From contig DYKC01000063.1 in the NCBI GenBank assembly GCA_020722825.1, forward strand, positions 1 to 6,145: DNA of 6,145 bases, in the 5' to 3' direction. Shown here in pieces: positions 1 to 6,007 of this stretch. Numbering within the stretch: position 1 is the first letter of the stretch; each line of letters begins with the position of its first letter. The DNA comes from Vermiphilus sp. Lineage in GTDB: Bacteria > Ratteibacteria > UBA8468 > B48-G9 > JAFGKM01. Under the pieces are notes generated by a model. The model did not search any database. It was given only the letters and a program-made list of their open reading frames with translations, and was not told where the DNA came from. A program made the translations under genes and the position numbers.

Positions 1-57
1 TTGATTCTGAGGCTCATCACAGCAATTATTGAGCATCGTTTGGGAAACTTCTGTCAT
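1..57 (-). CDS. 5' end of the gene after pilMN (partial, unidentified)
   Basis: An open frame starts with ATG at 57-55 and runs off the window edge. It encodes 19 residues, MTEVSQTMLNNCCDEPQNQ. Its ATG overlaps the TGA of the pilus gene in an ATGA junction, which suggests translational coupling within one operon. There is no clear Shine-Dalgarno sequence in front of it. The visible residues are polar, include two adjacent cysteines, and contain no membrane segment. They are too few to identify a family. By position one would expect PilO or another pilus inner-membrane or lipoprotein component, but that is inference from gene order only. A later in-frame ATG (codon 8) could also be the true start. 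Confidence 0.45.
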   Translation of the reverse strand, partial: MTEVSQTMLNNCCDEPQNQ

Positions 58-1745
58 TTTATTTCAAGAAATAACGTAAATTCCAGTTTAGTATTATCCG
101 TATTAACCTCACATGAATTTATTTCTACTTTCTGCAAAAAATCAAGACCGGACAGTTTATTAACAAATACCTTAAAATCGTTAAAAGCAGTTTTTATATC
201 TGTTATAACAACTTCACCTTTCAGTGTGAAAGCCTTTTCCGTCTTTATATCCACAGTAGGTTGAGATGGCTGGCCAGGTGCTGGAGGTTTAGGAACAGGT
301 GGAGAACCAGGAGGTATTGCACCAGGAGACGGTGCACCAGAAGGCATTTGCGACTGACCCTCCGCAACCGTTGTAGCGGCAGAGGTATCATGCCCTGGAT
401 AAAATGAAACAATATATATTCTGCTACTTGGCAGAGAGTTACCGAAAGCAAGAATTCTTCTCAACCATATCGCCTTTTCATCAATCACACCTTTTATCGT
501 ACCCAACTTGCCTTTAATCCCATCTATCTCTCCCTGTAGTTTATTCACTTCGGGTTTATATTTTTCATACTCCTGCAGGGAAATCTTTATTTCATTTAAC
601 AATCCGTTAAGCATTGCCTTTTCCTGATTAAAGAAAAGCGTTGAGGTAATGGCTATGAGTCCAGCCATAACAGCAGAGAGATAGATATAGGGACGGTTGT
701 GTTTGAATTCCCGTATCCTCTCTATTTCCTCTGGAAGTATATCCAGATTAACCAGGGTTCTATTTACCTTTCTCAGCGAGATGCCGGTAAGAACTGTAAA
801 TTCAACCTCGCGCTCTTTCAGATAGGTATAGTCTTCTTCTATTTCCACATTGGAAAACGGCTGCAAATAGAATGTATTTATCCTGGCTTTTTCCTGCAGA
901 AATTCCTTAAATTGTTTTAATAAGACACTCCTGCCGCAAAGATAGATCTCCTCAACTTCGGGGCCTTTCTGGGTAAATCGCCAATAGTCTATAGAATTTT
1001 GTATTTCCGTATGGAGGTTTTCTATATTAGAAACAATAGACGGAAGTTGTATACCTTGTGCAATCTTTTTTCCCTCAGCTTCTGCAAAAGATAGAGAATC
1101 AGCCTCAGCAATGGCACCCGTTATAGTATCTCCCGAGGTCGTAAGTGAACGTATGAAGAGTTTTTCTTTGTGGGTAATAATCAGGTTGGAAGAGAACGCC
1201 CCTATCTCAAGCACAGCCTGGCATTTTTCGTAAGAGAATTGGTTGGAAAACACAAAAGCATTAAGAATAGCAAACAGGTCACTGTCAAGAAATACAGGTT
1301 CAATACCAAGCCCATGAAGGCGTGACAAAAAATCGGTAATCAGGTCTTTTTTCACTGCTACAAGCAATATATTATAACCCTGAGGTGTCTCACTGAGAAT
1401 TTGAAATTTCCATTCCACCATTTCAACCGGGAATGGAATCTGCTGCTGAACTTCATACTTCAATATATTCTTAAGTTTTTTTAATGGAACCTTGGGAACT
1501 GCAAGAGTTCTGACAAGAATTCCTCTGCCGGGCAGAGAGGTATAAAACATCTTTGCAGGCTGGTTTCTTATGAAATCTTTACCTTCGGTTCTTATAAAAT
1601 CATCTCTCTCTTCGGGAGAGACTGGTATGTCAAGTTCGTCATAATAATTAATTCGCACCTTCTGACCGAAGCCTTCAATATCACATACCCTTATTCTGGT
1701 ACTTCCAATATCCACCGCCAGGTTCTTCTTTCCCCCTATTTTCAT
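54..1745 (-). CDS. PilM-PilN fusion, type IV pilus / type II secretion inner-membrane platform protein
   Basis: The 563-residue protein combines two normally separate pilus proteins. Residues 1-325 look like PilM, the cytoplasmic actin-fold ATPase-like protein. A phosphate-1 motif is seen at 11-23 (VDIGSTRIRV...), a second actin-type strand-turn at 178-190 (VLEIGAFSSNLII), and a YLCGRSVLL loop near 268-276. Residues 332-340 (VNLDILPEE) resemble the INLLP-type cytoplasmic tail of PilN, which in other bacteria docks on PilM. One membrane helix follows at 353-371, then a coiled-coil-like stretch at about 374-420, a Pro/Gly/Ser-rich linker at 463-496, and a small C-terminal domain to 563. PilM alone is usually about 350 residues and PilN about 200, so the length fits a fusion. 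The start is set by AGAAGG seven bases upstream of the ATG. A 26-codon upstream extension reaching 1823 has no homology. A pilus role is likely; a type II secretion role (GspL-like) is the alternative. Confidence 0.85.
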   Translation of the reverse strand: MKIGGKKNLAVDIGSTRIRVCDIEGFGQKVRINYYDELDIPVSPEERDDFIRTEGKDFIRNQPAKMFYTSLPGRGILVRTLAVPKVPLKKLKNILKYEVQQQIPFPVEMVEWKFQILSETPQGYNILLVAVKKDLITDFLSRLHGLGIEPVFLDSDLFAILNAFVFSNQFSYEKCQAVLEIGAFSSNLIITHKEKLFIRSLTTSGDTITGAIAEADSLSFAEAEGKKIAQGIQLPSIVSNIENLHTEIQNSIDYWRFTQKGPEVEEIYLCGRSVLLKQFKEFLQEKARINTFYLQPFSNVEIEEDYTYLKEREVEFTVLTGISLRKVNRTLVNLDILPEEIERIREFKHNRPYIYLSAVMAGLIAITSTLFFNQEKAMLNGLLNEIKISLQEYEKYKPEVNKLQGEIDGIKGKLGTIKGVIDEKAIWLRRILAFGNSLPSSRIYIVSFYPGHDTSAATTVAEGQSQMPSGAPSPGAIPPGSPPVPKPPAPGQPSQPTVDIKTEKAFTLKGEVVITDIKTAFNDFKVFVNKLSGLDFLQKVEINSCEVNTDNTKLEFTLFLEIK

Positions 1746-1752
1746 AACTGAA

Positions 1753-1758
1753 CCTTCT
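1753..1758 (-). promoter_or_regulatory. Ribosome binding site of the pilM-pilN gene
   Basis: AGAAGG lies seven bases before the ATG at 1745-1743. It favours this start over the ATG at 1823. Protein similarity to PilM also begins directly after the 1745 start (KKNLAVDIGSTRIRV). Confidence 0.7.
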
Positions 1759-1830
1759 GCGTTACATCCTCGTCTATAAACAAATATCAGCTTCCTGGTT
1801 CTATGATATAAACATTCTACCAAAAAATAG

Positions 1831-1902
1831 TTGCGGGGGACCGATTTGAACGGCCGACCTCCAGGTTATGGGCCTGGTGAGCTACCACTGCTCTACCCCG
1901 CA
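1831..1902 (-). tRNA. tRNA with CAU anticodon, probable initiator tRNA-fMet
   Basis: The 72-nt sequence folds into a full cloverleaf. The acceptor stem is TGCGGGG/CCCCGCA (1902-1896 with 1838-1832), the D arm is GAGC-AGTGGTA-GCTC, the anticodon arm is CCAGG-CCCATAA-CCTGG, the variable loop is AGGTC, the T arm is GGCCG-TTCAAAT-CGGTC, and the discriminator is A73 (1831). The anticodon is CAU. The purine-pyrimidine pair A11:U24 in the D stem is a known hallmark of bacterial initiator tRNAs and argues against elongator Met or Ile2. Three features are unusual for a bacterial initiator: U1:A72 instead of the C1xA72 mismatch, A29:U41 in place of the outermost of the three anticodon-stem G:C pairs, and C33 where U33 is nearly universal. 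The 3' CCA is not encoded, since CTA follows A73, so a CCA-adding enzyme would be needed. I am very sure it is a tRNA gene and moderately sure of initiator identity. Confidence 0.92.
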
Positions 1903-1923
1903 ATAGTGTCAACGCGTAGTTAT

Positions 1924-1953
1924 AGTTTACAACATCAAACTACATTTTGTCAA
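1924..1953 (-). promoter_or_regulatory. Putative sigma-70-type promoter of the tRNA gene
   Basis: A consensus -35 box TTGACA (1953-1948) and a -10-like TAAACT (1929-1924) are separated by 18 bases. The -10 ends 21 bases before the tRNA 5' end, so transcription would start a short leader upstream of the tRNA. The -35 lies inside the last codons of zapA and the -10 overlaps its TAA stop. The -10 matches the consensus only partly, and no start site has been mapped. Confidence 0.5.
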
Positions 1954-2256
1954 GATTTTTAGTTCTTCTAACACTTTTTTTTCAAGAAATATAATTTTCT
2001 TCTTTATCTTCTCCATTTTTTCCATCTCTTTTTTACCCCTCTTTTCCATATCGATGATCTTCTCTTTTAACTCAATAATACAAAGGACAAGAGCGTCCAT
2101 CTTGTCAAGGGCAGGATATTCCATCGCAAGATTTCTAAGATGATAGACAATCTCCTTATTTATCTTTTCTATCTCTTCGGAACTGAGACGGGACTGTATC
2201 CGATACTTTTTTCCCAGTATATTAAATGTTTGTTGCACTTTTCCCCCGTAATTCAC
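1927..2256 (-). CDS. zapA: ZapA-like cell division protein
   Basis: This 109-residue protein resembles ZapA, a small cytoplasmic protein that binds FtsZ and promotes bundling of its filaments at the division site. The N-terminal part QQTFNILGKKYRIQS (8-22) fits the ZapA opening, a short beta strand with the pattern [hydrophobic]-x-I-x-G-x-x-Y-x-[IV]. It is followed by helices with the ...EEIEKINKEIVYHL... pattern. Residues 60-103 are lysine- and glutamate-rich and look like the coiled coil that mediates ZapA dimer or tetramer formation. Length and architecture fit the family, and zapA directly after pheT is a common bacterial arrangement. The start is uncertain. GTG at 2256-2254 overlaps pheT by 35 nt and has a poor ribosome site. 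GTG at 2238-2236 has GGGGGA four bases upstream and would give 103 residues. Translation is probably coupled to pheT. Confidence 0.75.
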   Translation of the reverse strand: MNYGGKVQQTFNILGKKYRIQSRLSSEEIEKINKEIVYHLRNLAMEYPALDKMDALVLCIIELKEKIIDMEKRGKKEMEKMEKIKKKIIFLEKKVLEELKILTKCSLML

Positions 2257-4231
2257 CTTTCAATTTAAGACAAACTGCATTCACGATTTTTTCAGAAAAT
2301 TCAGAGACCTCTTCCTTCTGTAGTGTTCTTGATAGAGACCTGAACACCACGGAAAAACTTATACTTACCCGGTCCCGGGGAATACCGGCACCTCTGTATA
2401 AATCAAAAAAATCTATTTTCTCAATTGGCATGTCAAGTGATAGAATTAAACCTTCTATTTCTTTCCATGTTACTTTTTCAGGCAGAATGAAGGAAAAGTC
2501 CCGTTTTGAAGAAGGATATCTCGGCAGTTCCTGAAAACTGGTATCTCCAAGAAACAACCTGTTCATTACCCTATCCAGAAATATCTCACAGGCATATACA
2601 TTCTCCTTTTTCAGTTCGTACAGAGTCTTGATATGTTCCGAAGAAATAAAGATATGCCCTATTTTAACTCCTGCAAGGAAAATATCAAGATTCTCATCTT
2701 CGGAAAAAACGTCTGGTCTGGTTTCGGAGGTTACATTCTTCAGACCGATTTTCTCACAAAATTTTTCAACCCTACCCTTGAAAGTTAAAAAATCTCCCGA
2801 ATTAACACTGACAAAACCAATCCTGTACTCTTCTCCAAACGAGTTTTTCTCTCTGTAATAAACCTTACCGAGTTCAAAAATATCAAAACGTTTTACCTCA
2901 TGACCAATGTTAAACCTTGCCGTCTCAAGCATTTCGGGTATCAAACTCGTTCGTAAAAATCCCAGATTAGCAGATAGTGGGTTTTCTATTGCGATAGGAT
3001 TTATCTGCCCTGGTATATACGCGTTTTCTCTGGAGGTAAGCCCCATATTGATAACTTCTATAAATCCAAGTTTTACTGCAATGTCCTTCACCCTTTCCAG
3101 AGATTCAATCTCCTTTGATGATGAAGTGGGTTTTATTGAGGTTGAGGGAATTTCAGAAGGAACCGACGAATACTTTTTATACTTTACGATTTCTTCAATA
3201 ATATCAACATTTTCCTTTATATCTTCCCTGTACACAGGAGGTTTAACAATAAAGATAGAATTCTTTTTTTTAACTTCAAAGTTTAGTTTGCCCAGAACTT
3301 TTTTTATGAAATCTGCTTTTACATTTATGCCTGTAAGTTTATTGATGCTCTCTATATCAAACGCAATATTATCTTTTCTTTCGTCTATACCACCTTCCTC
3401 TGTAAGAGGGCCAGCATTTCCTTTACATATCTTGTTGATAAGACAGGTTGTTCTTAGCATCCCGGTTTTAGAGGTGGTAATGTCAACGCCTCTTTCAAAC
3501 CTTGTAGAGGCTTCAGTGACAAGACCTAATTTTCGGCTTCCCCTTCGGACAACTACAGGATTGAAAACAGCGCTCTCTATTAAAACGTTCCTGGTACCGG
3601 CTGTCACCTCTGAATTTTCCCCTCCCATAATGCCGGCTATTGCAACAACCTTCTTTGAATCTGCTATAACCATAATTCCTTCATCAAGTTCCCTTTTCTT
3701 ACCATCTATGGTAACAATCCTCTCTCCTCTCTTTGCCCTTCTTATTTCTATGCCCCCCTCAGTTTTATCCAGATCAAATATGTGAAGCGGCTGTCCTGTC
3801 TCAGCCATTACGTAGTTTGATATATCAACAACGTTGAAACTGCTCCTGTAACCAAGTTTTTCTATGCCTTCTTTCAGCCATAAAGGATGTTCAGAGGTGT
3901 TATCAAGATTTTTCATAATACGGCAGGAATAATAAAAACAGTCTTTTCTGTCTTTAACCCTCACTGGCATTTTATCTGACAAGGTTTCATGAAACGTGCT
4001 ATCAGGCATCTGGAGATGATACGGCGTAAAGGGTAAAATTTCCCTTGCCACCCCCGTTAAACTTAATAAATCTCCACGGTTTGCTGGCGTCTCAAGTTCA
4101 AATATCACATCATCATCTACAACTGACGTCACTGCAGGATTCAAACCAAGAAGTTCAAGATATTCCAGCAGTTCATCCCTCTCAATCCTGCCGTCAATAT
4201 ACGCCGATATAAGTCTAAGTGAATATTTCAT
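2222..4231 (-). CDS. pheT: Phenylalanyl-tRNA synthetase beta subunit, short form without the OB-fold tRNA-binding insert
   Basis: This is the beta chain of the alpha2-beta2 enzyme that charges tRNA-Phe in the cytoplasm. Landmarks in order are: a B1 start at 1-35 and its continuation at about 43-65 (TPANRGDLLSLTGVAREI), and the B3/B4 editing module at about 97-260 with SFNVVDISNYVMAETGQP (131-148), IAGIMGG (198-204) and GLVTEASTRFERGVD (236-250). The B5 domain spans about 285-352 (PPVYREDI...). The catalytic-like core is at about 375-560 (ENPLSANLGFLRTSLIPEML). The C-terminal anticodon-binding FDX-ACB domain is at about 567-664 (RYPSSKRDFSFIL). The protein has 669 residues against about 790-800 in E. 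coli or Bacillus. The missing stretch is the EMAP/OB-fold domain (roughly E. coli residues 39-148), and the chain is continuous across the gap. The start is ATG at 4231, with GGTGA six bases upstream. Its partner pheS lies upstream across a 154-nt spacer. Confidence 0.96.
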   Translation of the reverse strand: MKYSLRLISAYIDGRIERDELLEYLELLGLNPAVTSVVDDDVIFELETPANRGDLLSLTGVAREILPFTPYHLQMPDSTFHETLSDKMPVRVKDRKDCFYYSCRIMKNLDNTSEHPLWLKEGIEKLGYRSSFNVVDISNYVMAETGQPLHIFDLDKTEGGIEIRRAKRGERIVTIDGKKRELDEGIMVIADSKKVVAIAGIMGGENSEVTAGTRNVLIESAVFNPVVVRRGSRKLGLVTEASTRFERGVDITTSKTGMLRTTCLINKICKGNAGPLTEEGGIDERKDNIAFDIESINKLTGINVKADFIKKVLGKLNFEVKKKNSIFIVKPPVYREDIKENVDIIEEIVKYKKYSSVPSEIPSTSIKPTSSSKEIESLERVKDIAVKLGFIEVINMGLTSRENAYIPGQINPIAIENPLSANLGFLRTSLIPEMLETARFNIGHEVKRFDIFELGKVYYREKNSFGEEYRIGFVSVNSGDFLTFKGRVEKFCEKIGLKNVTSETRPDVFSEDENLDIFLAGVKIGHIFISSEHIKTLYELKKENVYACEIFLDRVMNRLFLGDTSFQELPRYPSSKRDFSFILPEKVTWKEIEGLILSLDMPIEKIDFFDLYRGAGIPRDRVSISFSVVFRSLSRTLQKEEVSEFSEKIVNAVCLKLKGELRGKSATNI

Positions 4232-4386
4232 CCTAATTCACCGTCAAAATTACAGCAATACCGAACTGAGTTCGCCCAATAGCAAAACACCAAGGCTGAG
4301 GCAACAAGGCGTATTCCTATACACTGAGGAAGCCGACGACGATGCCAACGATGCTATATGGATGAAATCAATCTGGTATCATCCTG
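4232..4386. repeat. Structured, G+C-richer spacer between pheS and pheT; candidate dispersed intergenic repeat
   Basis: This is the only long gap inside an otherwise overlapping gene string. The part at 4275-4361 is about 51% G+C by hand count, against roughly 27-30% in two nearby 60-base coding samples. Inverted repeats visible on the plus strand are CGAAC-TGA-GTTCG (4262-4274), CCA/ATAGCA (4276-4284) with TGCTAT/A/TGG (4352-4361, one bulged A), GTAT-TCCT-ATAC (4311-4322), and GGATGA (4360-4365) with TCATCC (4379-4384). No hairpin is followed by a T-run, so it does not look like an intrinsic terminator. The minus strand has an open frame across much of it but no convincing start codon. Its ends and any copies elsewhere cannot be seen in this window. 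Confidence 0.4.
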
Positions 4387-5415
4387 TTATGAGAACTGCC
4401 TGATAAACCTCAGGTCGTTTTGATAAAAATACCTTATGTCCGTGATGCCAAACTTTATAATTGCGAGTCTCTCAATGCCCATACCAAAAGCAAACCCTGT
4501 GAACCTGCTTACATCATAACCAACATTTCTAAATACCTGTGGATGAACCATTCCGCATCCAAGCACCTCAATATACCCTGTATCATGGCAGGTGGAACAA
4601 CCTTTACCATTACATATGTTGCATGTCATACTTACCTCAGCGCTCGGTTCGGTAAAAGGGAAAAATGAAGGGGTGAATTTTACCTTTGTGTTATCCCCAA
4701 ACATCTGGGTTATAAAATGCGTGAGAATCCCCTTAAGATGAGAGAATTTTATATCCCTATCAACCATCAAGCCCTCCATCTGATGAAAAACAGGACTGTG
4801 GGTTGCATCAACATCATCTCTCCTGAAACACTTACCTACAGCCACCACCCTTAAAGGAGGTTTTACCTTTTCCATTATTCTTATCTGCACAGGACTGGTA
4901 TGAGTTCTGAGTAAAATTTTTTCCTTCTCGGTTATGTAGAAAGTATCCCATACATCCTTAGAAGGATGTTCATCAGGGATGTTAAGAGCTGTAAAGTTAT
5001 AGTAGTCTCTTTCAATCTCTGGACCTGTTACAATACCAAAACCCATTTTTGCAAAGATATCTGTCATCTTTCTTGTAACTATTGTTACAGGATGTAAATA
5101 ACCTACTTCACAAGGTTTACCGGGAAATAAAAGACTGACTTTGTCTCCTTTCTTTCTTCCGCTTTTTTCCTTGCGTTTTTCATATGCATTGCCAAGTTCA
5201 TTCTTTATCTCATTGAGCCTTGCGCCTGCCTGCCGCTTTTCCTCAGGGGAAAGTTCTGCAAATACAGAAAACAAACTGTTTATCTTGCCTTTCCGCCCAA
5301 GATATCTCCTACTCCAGTTTTCTATGCTATCAGCATCCTTTATAAGGGCAAGTTCCTCAAGCGCATTTCTATAAACATCTTCTATTTCATCAATAATCTC
5401 TCTCTTACGCACCAT
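4387..5415 (-). CDS. pheS: Phenylalanyl-tRNA synthetase alpha subunit
   Basis: This is the catalytic alpha chain of phenylalanyl-tRNA synthetase. Its 342 residues match the usual bacterial length. Residues 1-90 form the charged helical arm that contacts tRNA. The class II catalytic core follows, with HPVT (108-111), the motif 2 region GKCFRRDDVDATHSPVFHQ (194-212), FTEPSAEV (254-261) and motif 3 GFAFGMGIERL (307-317). In that last motif A309 aligns with the E. coli phenylalanine-pocket Ala294. Four cysteines at 265, 268, 273 and 276 (CNICNGKGCSTC) precede GYIEVLGCGMVHP, a pattern known from Bacillus- and Thermus-type PheS. The start is the ATG at 5415, ten bases after a perfect AGGAGG. An ATG nine codons upstream would contain that site within the gene and is less likely. 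The start overlaps the end of nadD by 11 nt. The partner is the downstream pheT. Confidence 0.97.
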   Translation of the reverse strand: MVRKREIIDEIEDVYRNALEELALIKDADSIENWSRRYLGRKGKINSLFSVFAELSPEEKRQAGARLNEIKNELGNAYEKRKEKSGRKKGDKVSLLFPGKPCEVGYLHPVTIVTRKMTDIFAKMGFGIVTGPEIERDYYNFTALNIPDEHPSKDVWDTFYITEKEKILLRTHTSPVQIRIMEKVKPPLRVVAVGKCFRRDDVDATHSPVFHQMEGLMVDRDIKFSHLKGILTHFITQMFGDNTKVKFTPSFFPFTEPSAEVSMTCNICNGKGCSTCHDTGYIEVLGCGMVHPQVFRNVGYDVSRFTGFAFGMGIERLAIIKFGITDIRYFYQNDLRFIRQFS

Positions 5416-6007
5416 AAAGACTATTCCTCCTGATATAAGCAATGACCTTGTCCGGAACCAGATATTTTACCGTTTTCCCGTTCAAAAAACAATTTCTAAC
5501 ATAAGAGGATGATATTCCTATGAAAGGCATATCTATAAACCTGTACCTTAAAAATGGTATGTCCGGAATTTCACAGGATAATTCCTGTTCCCTCGGTGCC
5601 ACAAGAAAAACCGTCTTTTTTACAAGTTCCCTGTACCTGTGCCATGTGGTCAGATCACTAAAGGCGTCTTCTCCTATTATAAAAAATATTTCTTTGTCAG
5701 GATTCTGTCTTTTAATTAAAGAAACGGTATCAAAGGCATAAGATATTTTTTTCCTTTTTGTCTCTATATCTGAAACCTCAAAAAATCTGTTTCCCCTGAC
5801 AGCAATTTCCACCATTGCCAGACGGTGTACGGAAGAAGCAAACACCTTCTTTTTATGCGGAAGGATACCAGCAGGAATGAACAACACTCTGTCCAATCTA
5901 AAACTCTCTCTCGCCTTCTCTGCAACTATAAGATGTCCTGTATGAACAGGGTCAAATGTCCCTCCAATAATTCCGATTTTTTTATTGACGTATCTGTCCG
6001 TTCCCAT
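5405..6007 (-). CDS. nadD: Nicotinate-nucleotide adenylyltransferase
   Basis: NadD transfers AMP from ATP to nicotinate mononucleotide to make deamido-NAD, a step shared by NAD de novo synthesis and salvage in the cytoplasm. From the ATG at 6007 the protein has 200 residues, normal for the family. It shows the nucleotidyltransferase motif GGTFDPVHTGH (15-25), FIPAGILPHK (43-52), SYAFDT (89-94), FIIGEDAFSDLTTWHRY (109-125) and the closing ISSSYVR motif (165-171). The start is uncertain. Family similarity begins at about residue 9 (KKIGIIGGTF), and no strong ribosome site is seen. The chosen ATG overlaps proA by 26 nt. An ATG 18 codons further upstream reads deeper into proA and adds residues without homology. 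Overlaps at both ends suggest a proA-nadD-pheS transcript. The ribosome silencing factor gene rsfS, a frequent nadD neighbour, is not here. Confidence 0.95.
   Translation of the reverse strand: MGTDRYVNKKIGIIGGTFDPVHTGHLIVAEKARESFRLDRVLFIPAGILPHKKKVFASSVHRLAMVEIAVRGNRFFEVSDIETKRKKISYAFDTVSLIKRQNPDKEIFFIIGEDAFSDLTTWHRYRELVKKTVFLVAPREQELSCEIPDIPFLRYRFIDMPFIGISSSYVRNCFLNGKTVKYLVPDKVIAYIRRNSLYGA
5426..5431 (-). promoter_or_regulatory. Ribosome binding site of pheS
   Basis: A perfect AGGAGG lies ten bases before the ATG at 5415-5413, inside the 3' end of nadD. It decides the pheS start in favour of the second of two candidate ATGs. Confidence 0.8.

Noticed and set aside
245..451. A 68-codon minus-strand open frame inside pilM-pilN
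   Set aside because: It is a shifted-frame reading of the proline-rich linker region. The leucine-rich, repetitive translation reflects the CCT/CCA-rich codons rather than a gene.
1746..1823. N-terminal extension of the pilM-pilN gene to the ATG at 1823
   Set aside because: The extra 26 residues have no PilM similarity. The AGAAGG site supports the start at 1745, and the extension would begin only eight bases from the tRNA 3' end.
1822..1830. T-run after the tRNA as an intrinsic terminator
   Set aside because: There are six T residues but no separate hairpin before them; only the tRNA acceptor/T-arm precedes. It is too weak to list as a terminator and is noted only as a possibility.
1831..1902. 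tRNA as an integration (att) site for a mobile element
   Set aside because: No integrase gene, no direct repeat of the tRNA 3' end and no change in gene type were seen in the flanks.
2907..3785. A 292-codon open frame on the plus strand
   Set aside because: It lies wholly antisense to pheT, whose protein similarity is unambiguous. The Ser/Phe/Ile-rich translation is typical of an antisense shadow, and no family motif is seen.
4262..4274. CGAAC-TGA-GTTCG hairpin as a terminator between pheS and pheT
   Set aside because: The stem is only 5 bp and is not followed by a T-run on either strand. pheS and pheT are expected to be co-expressed.
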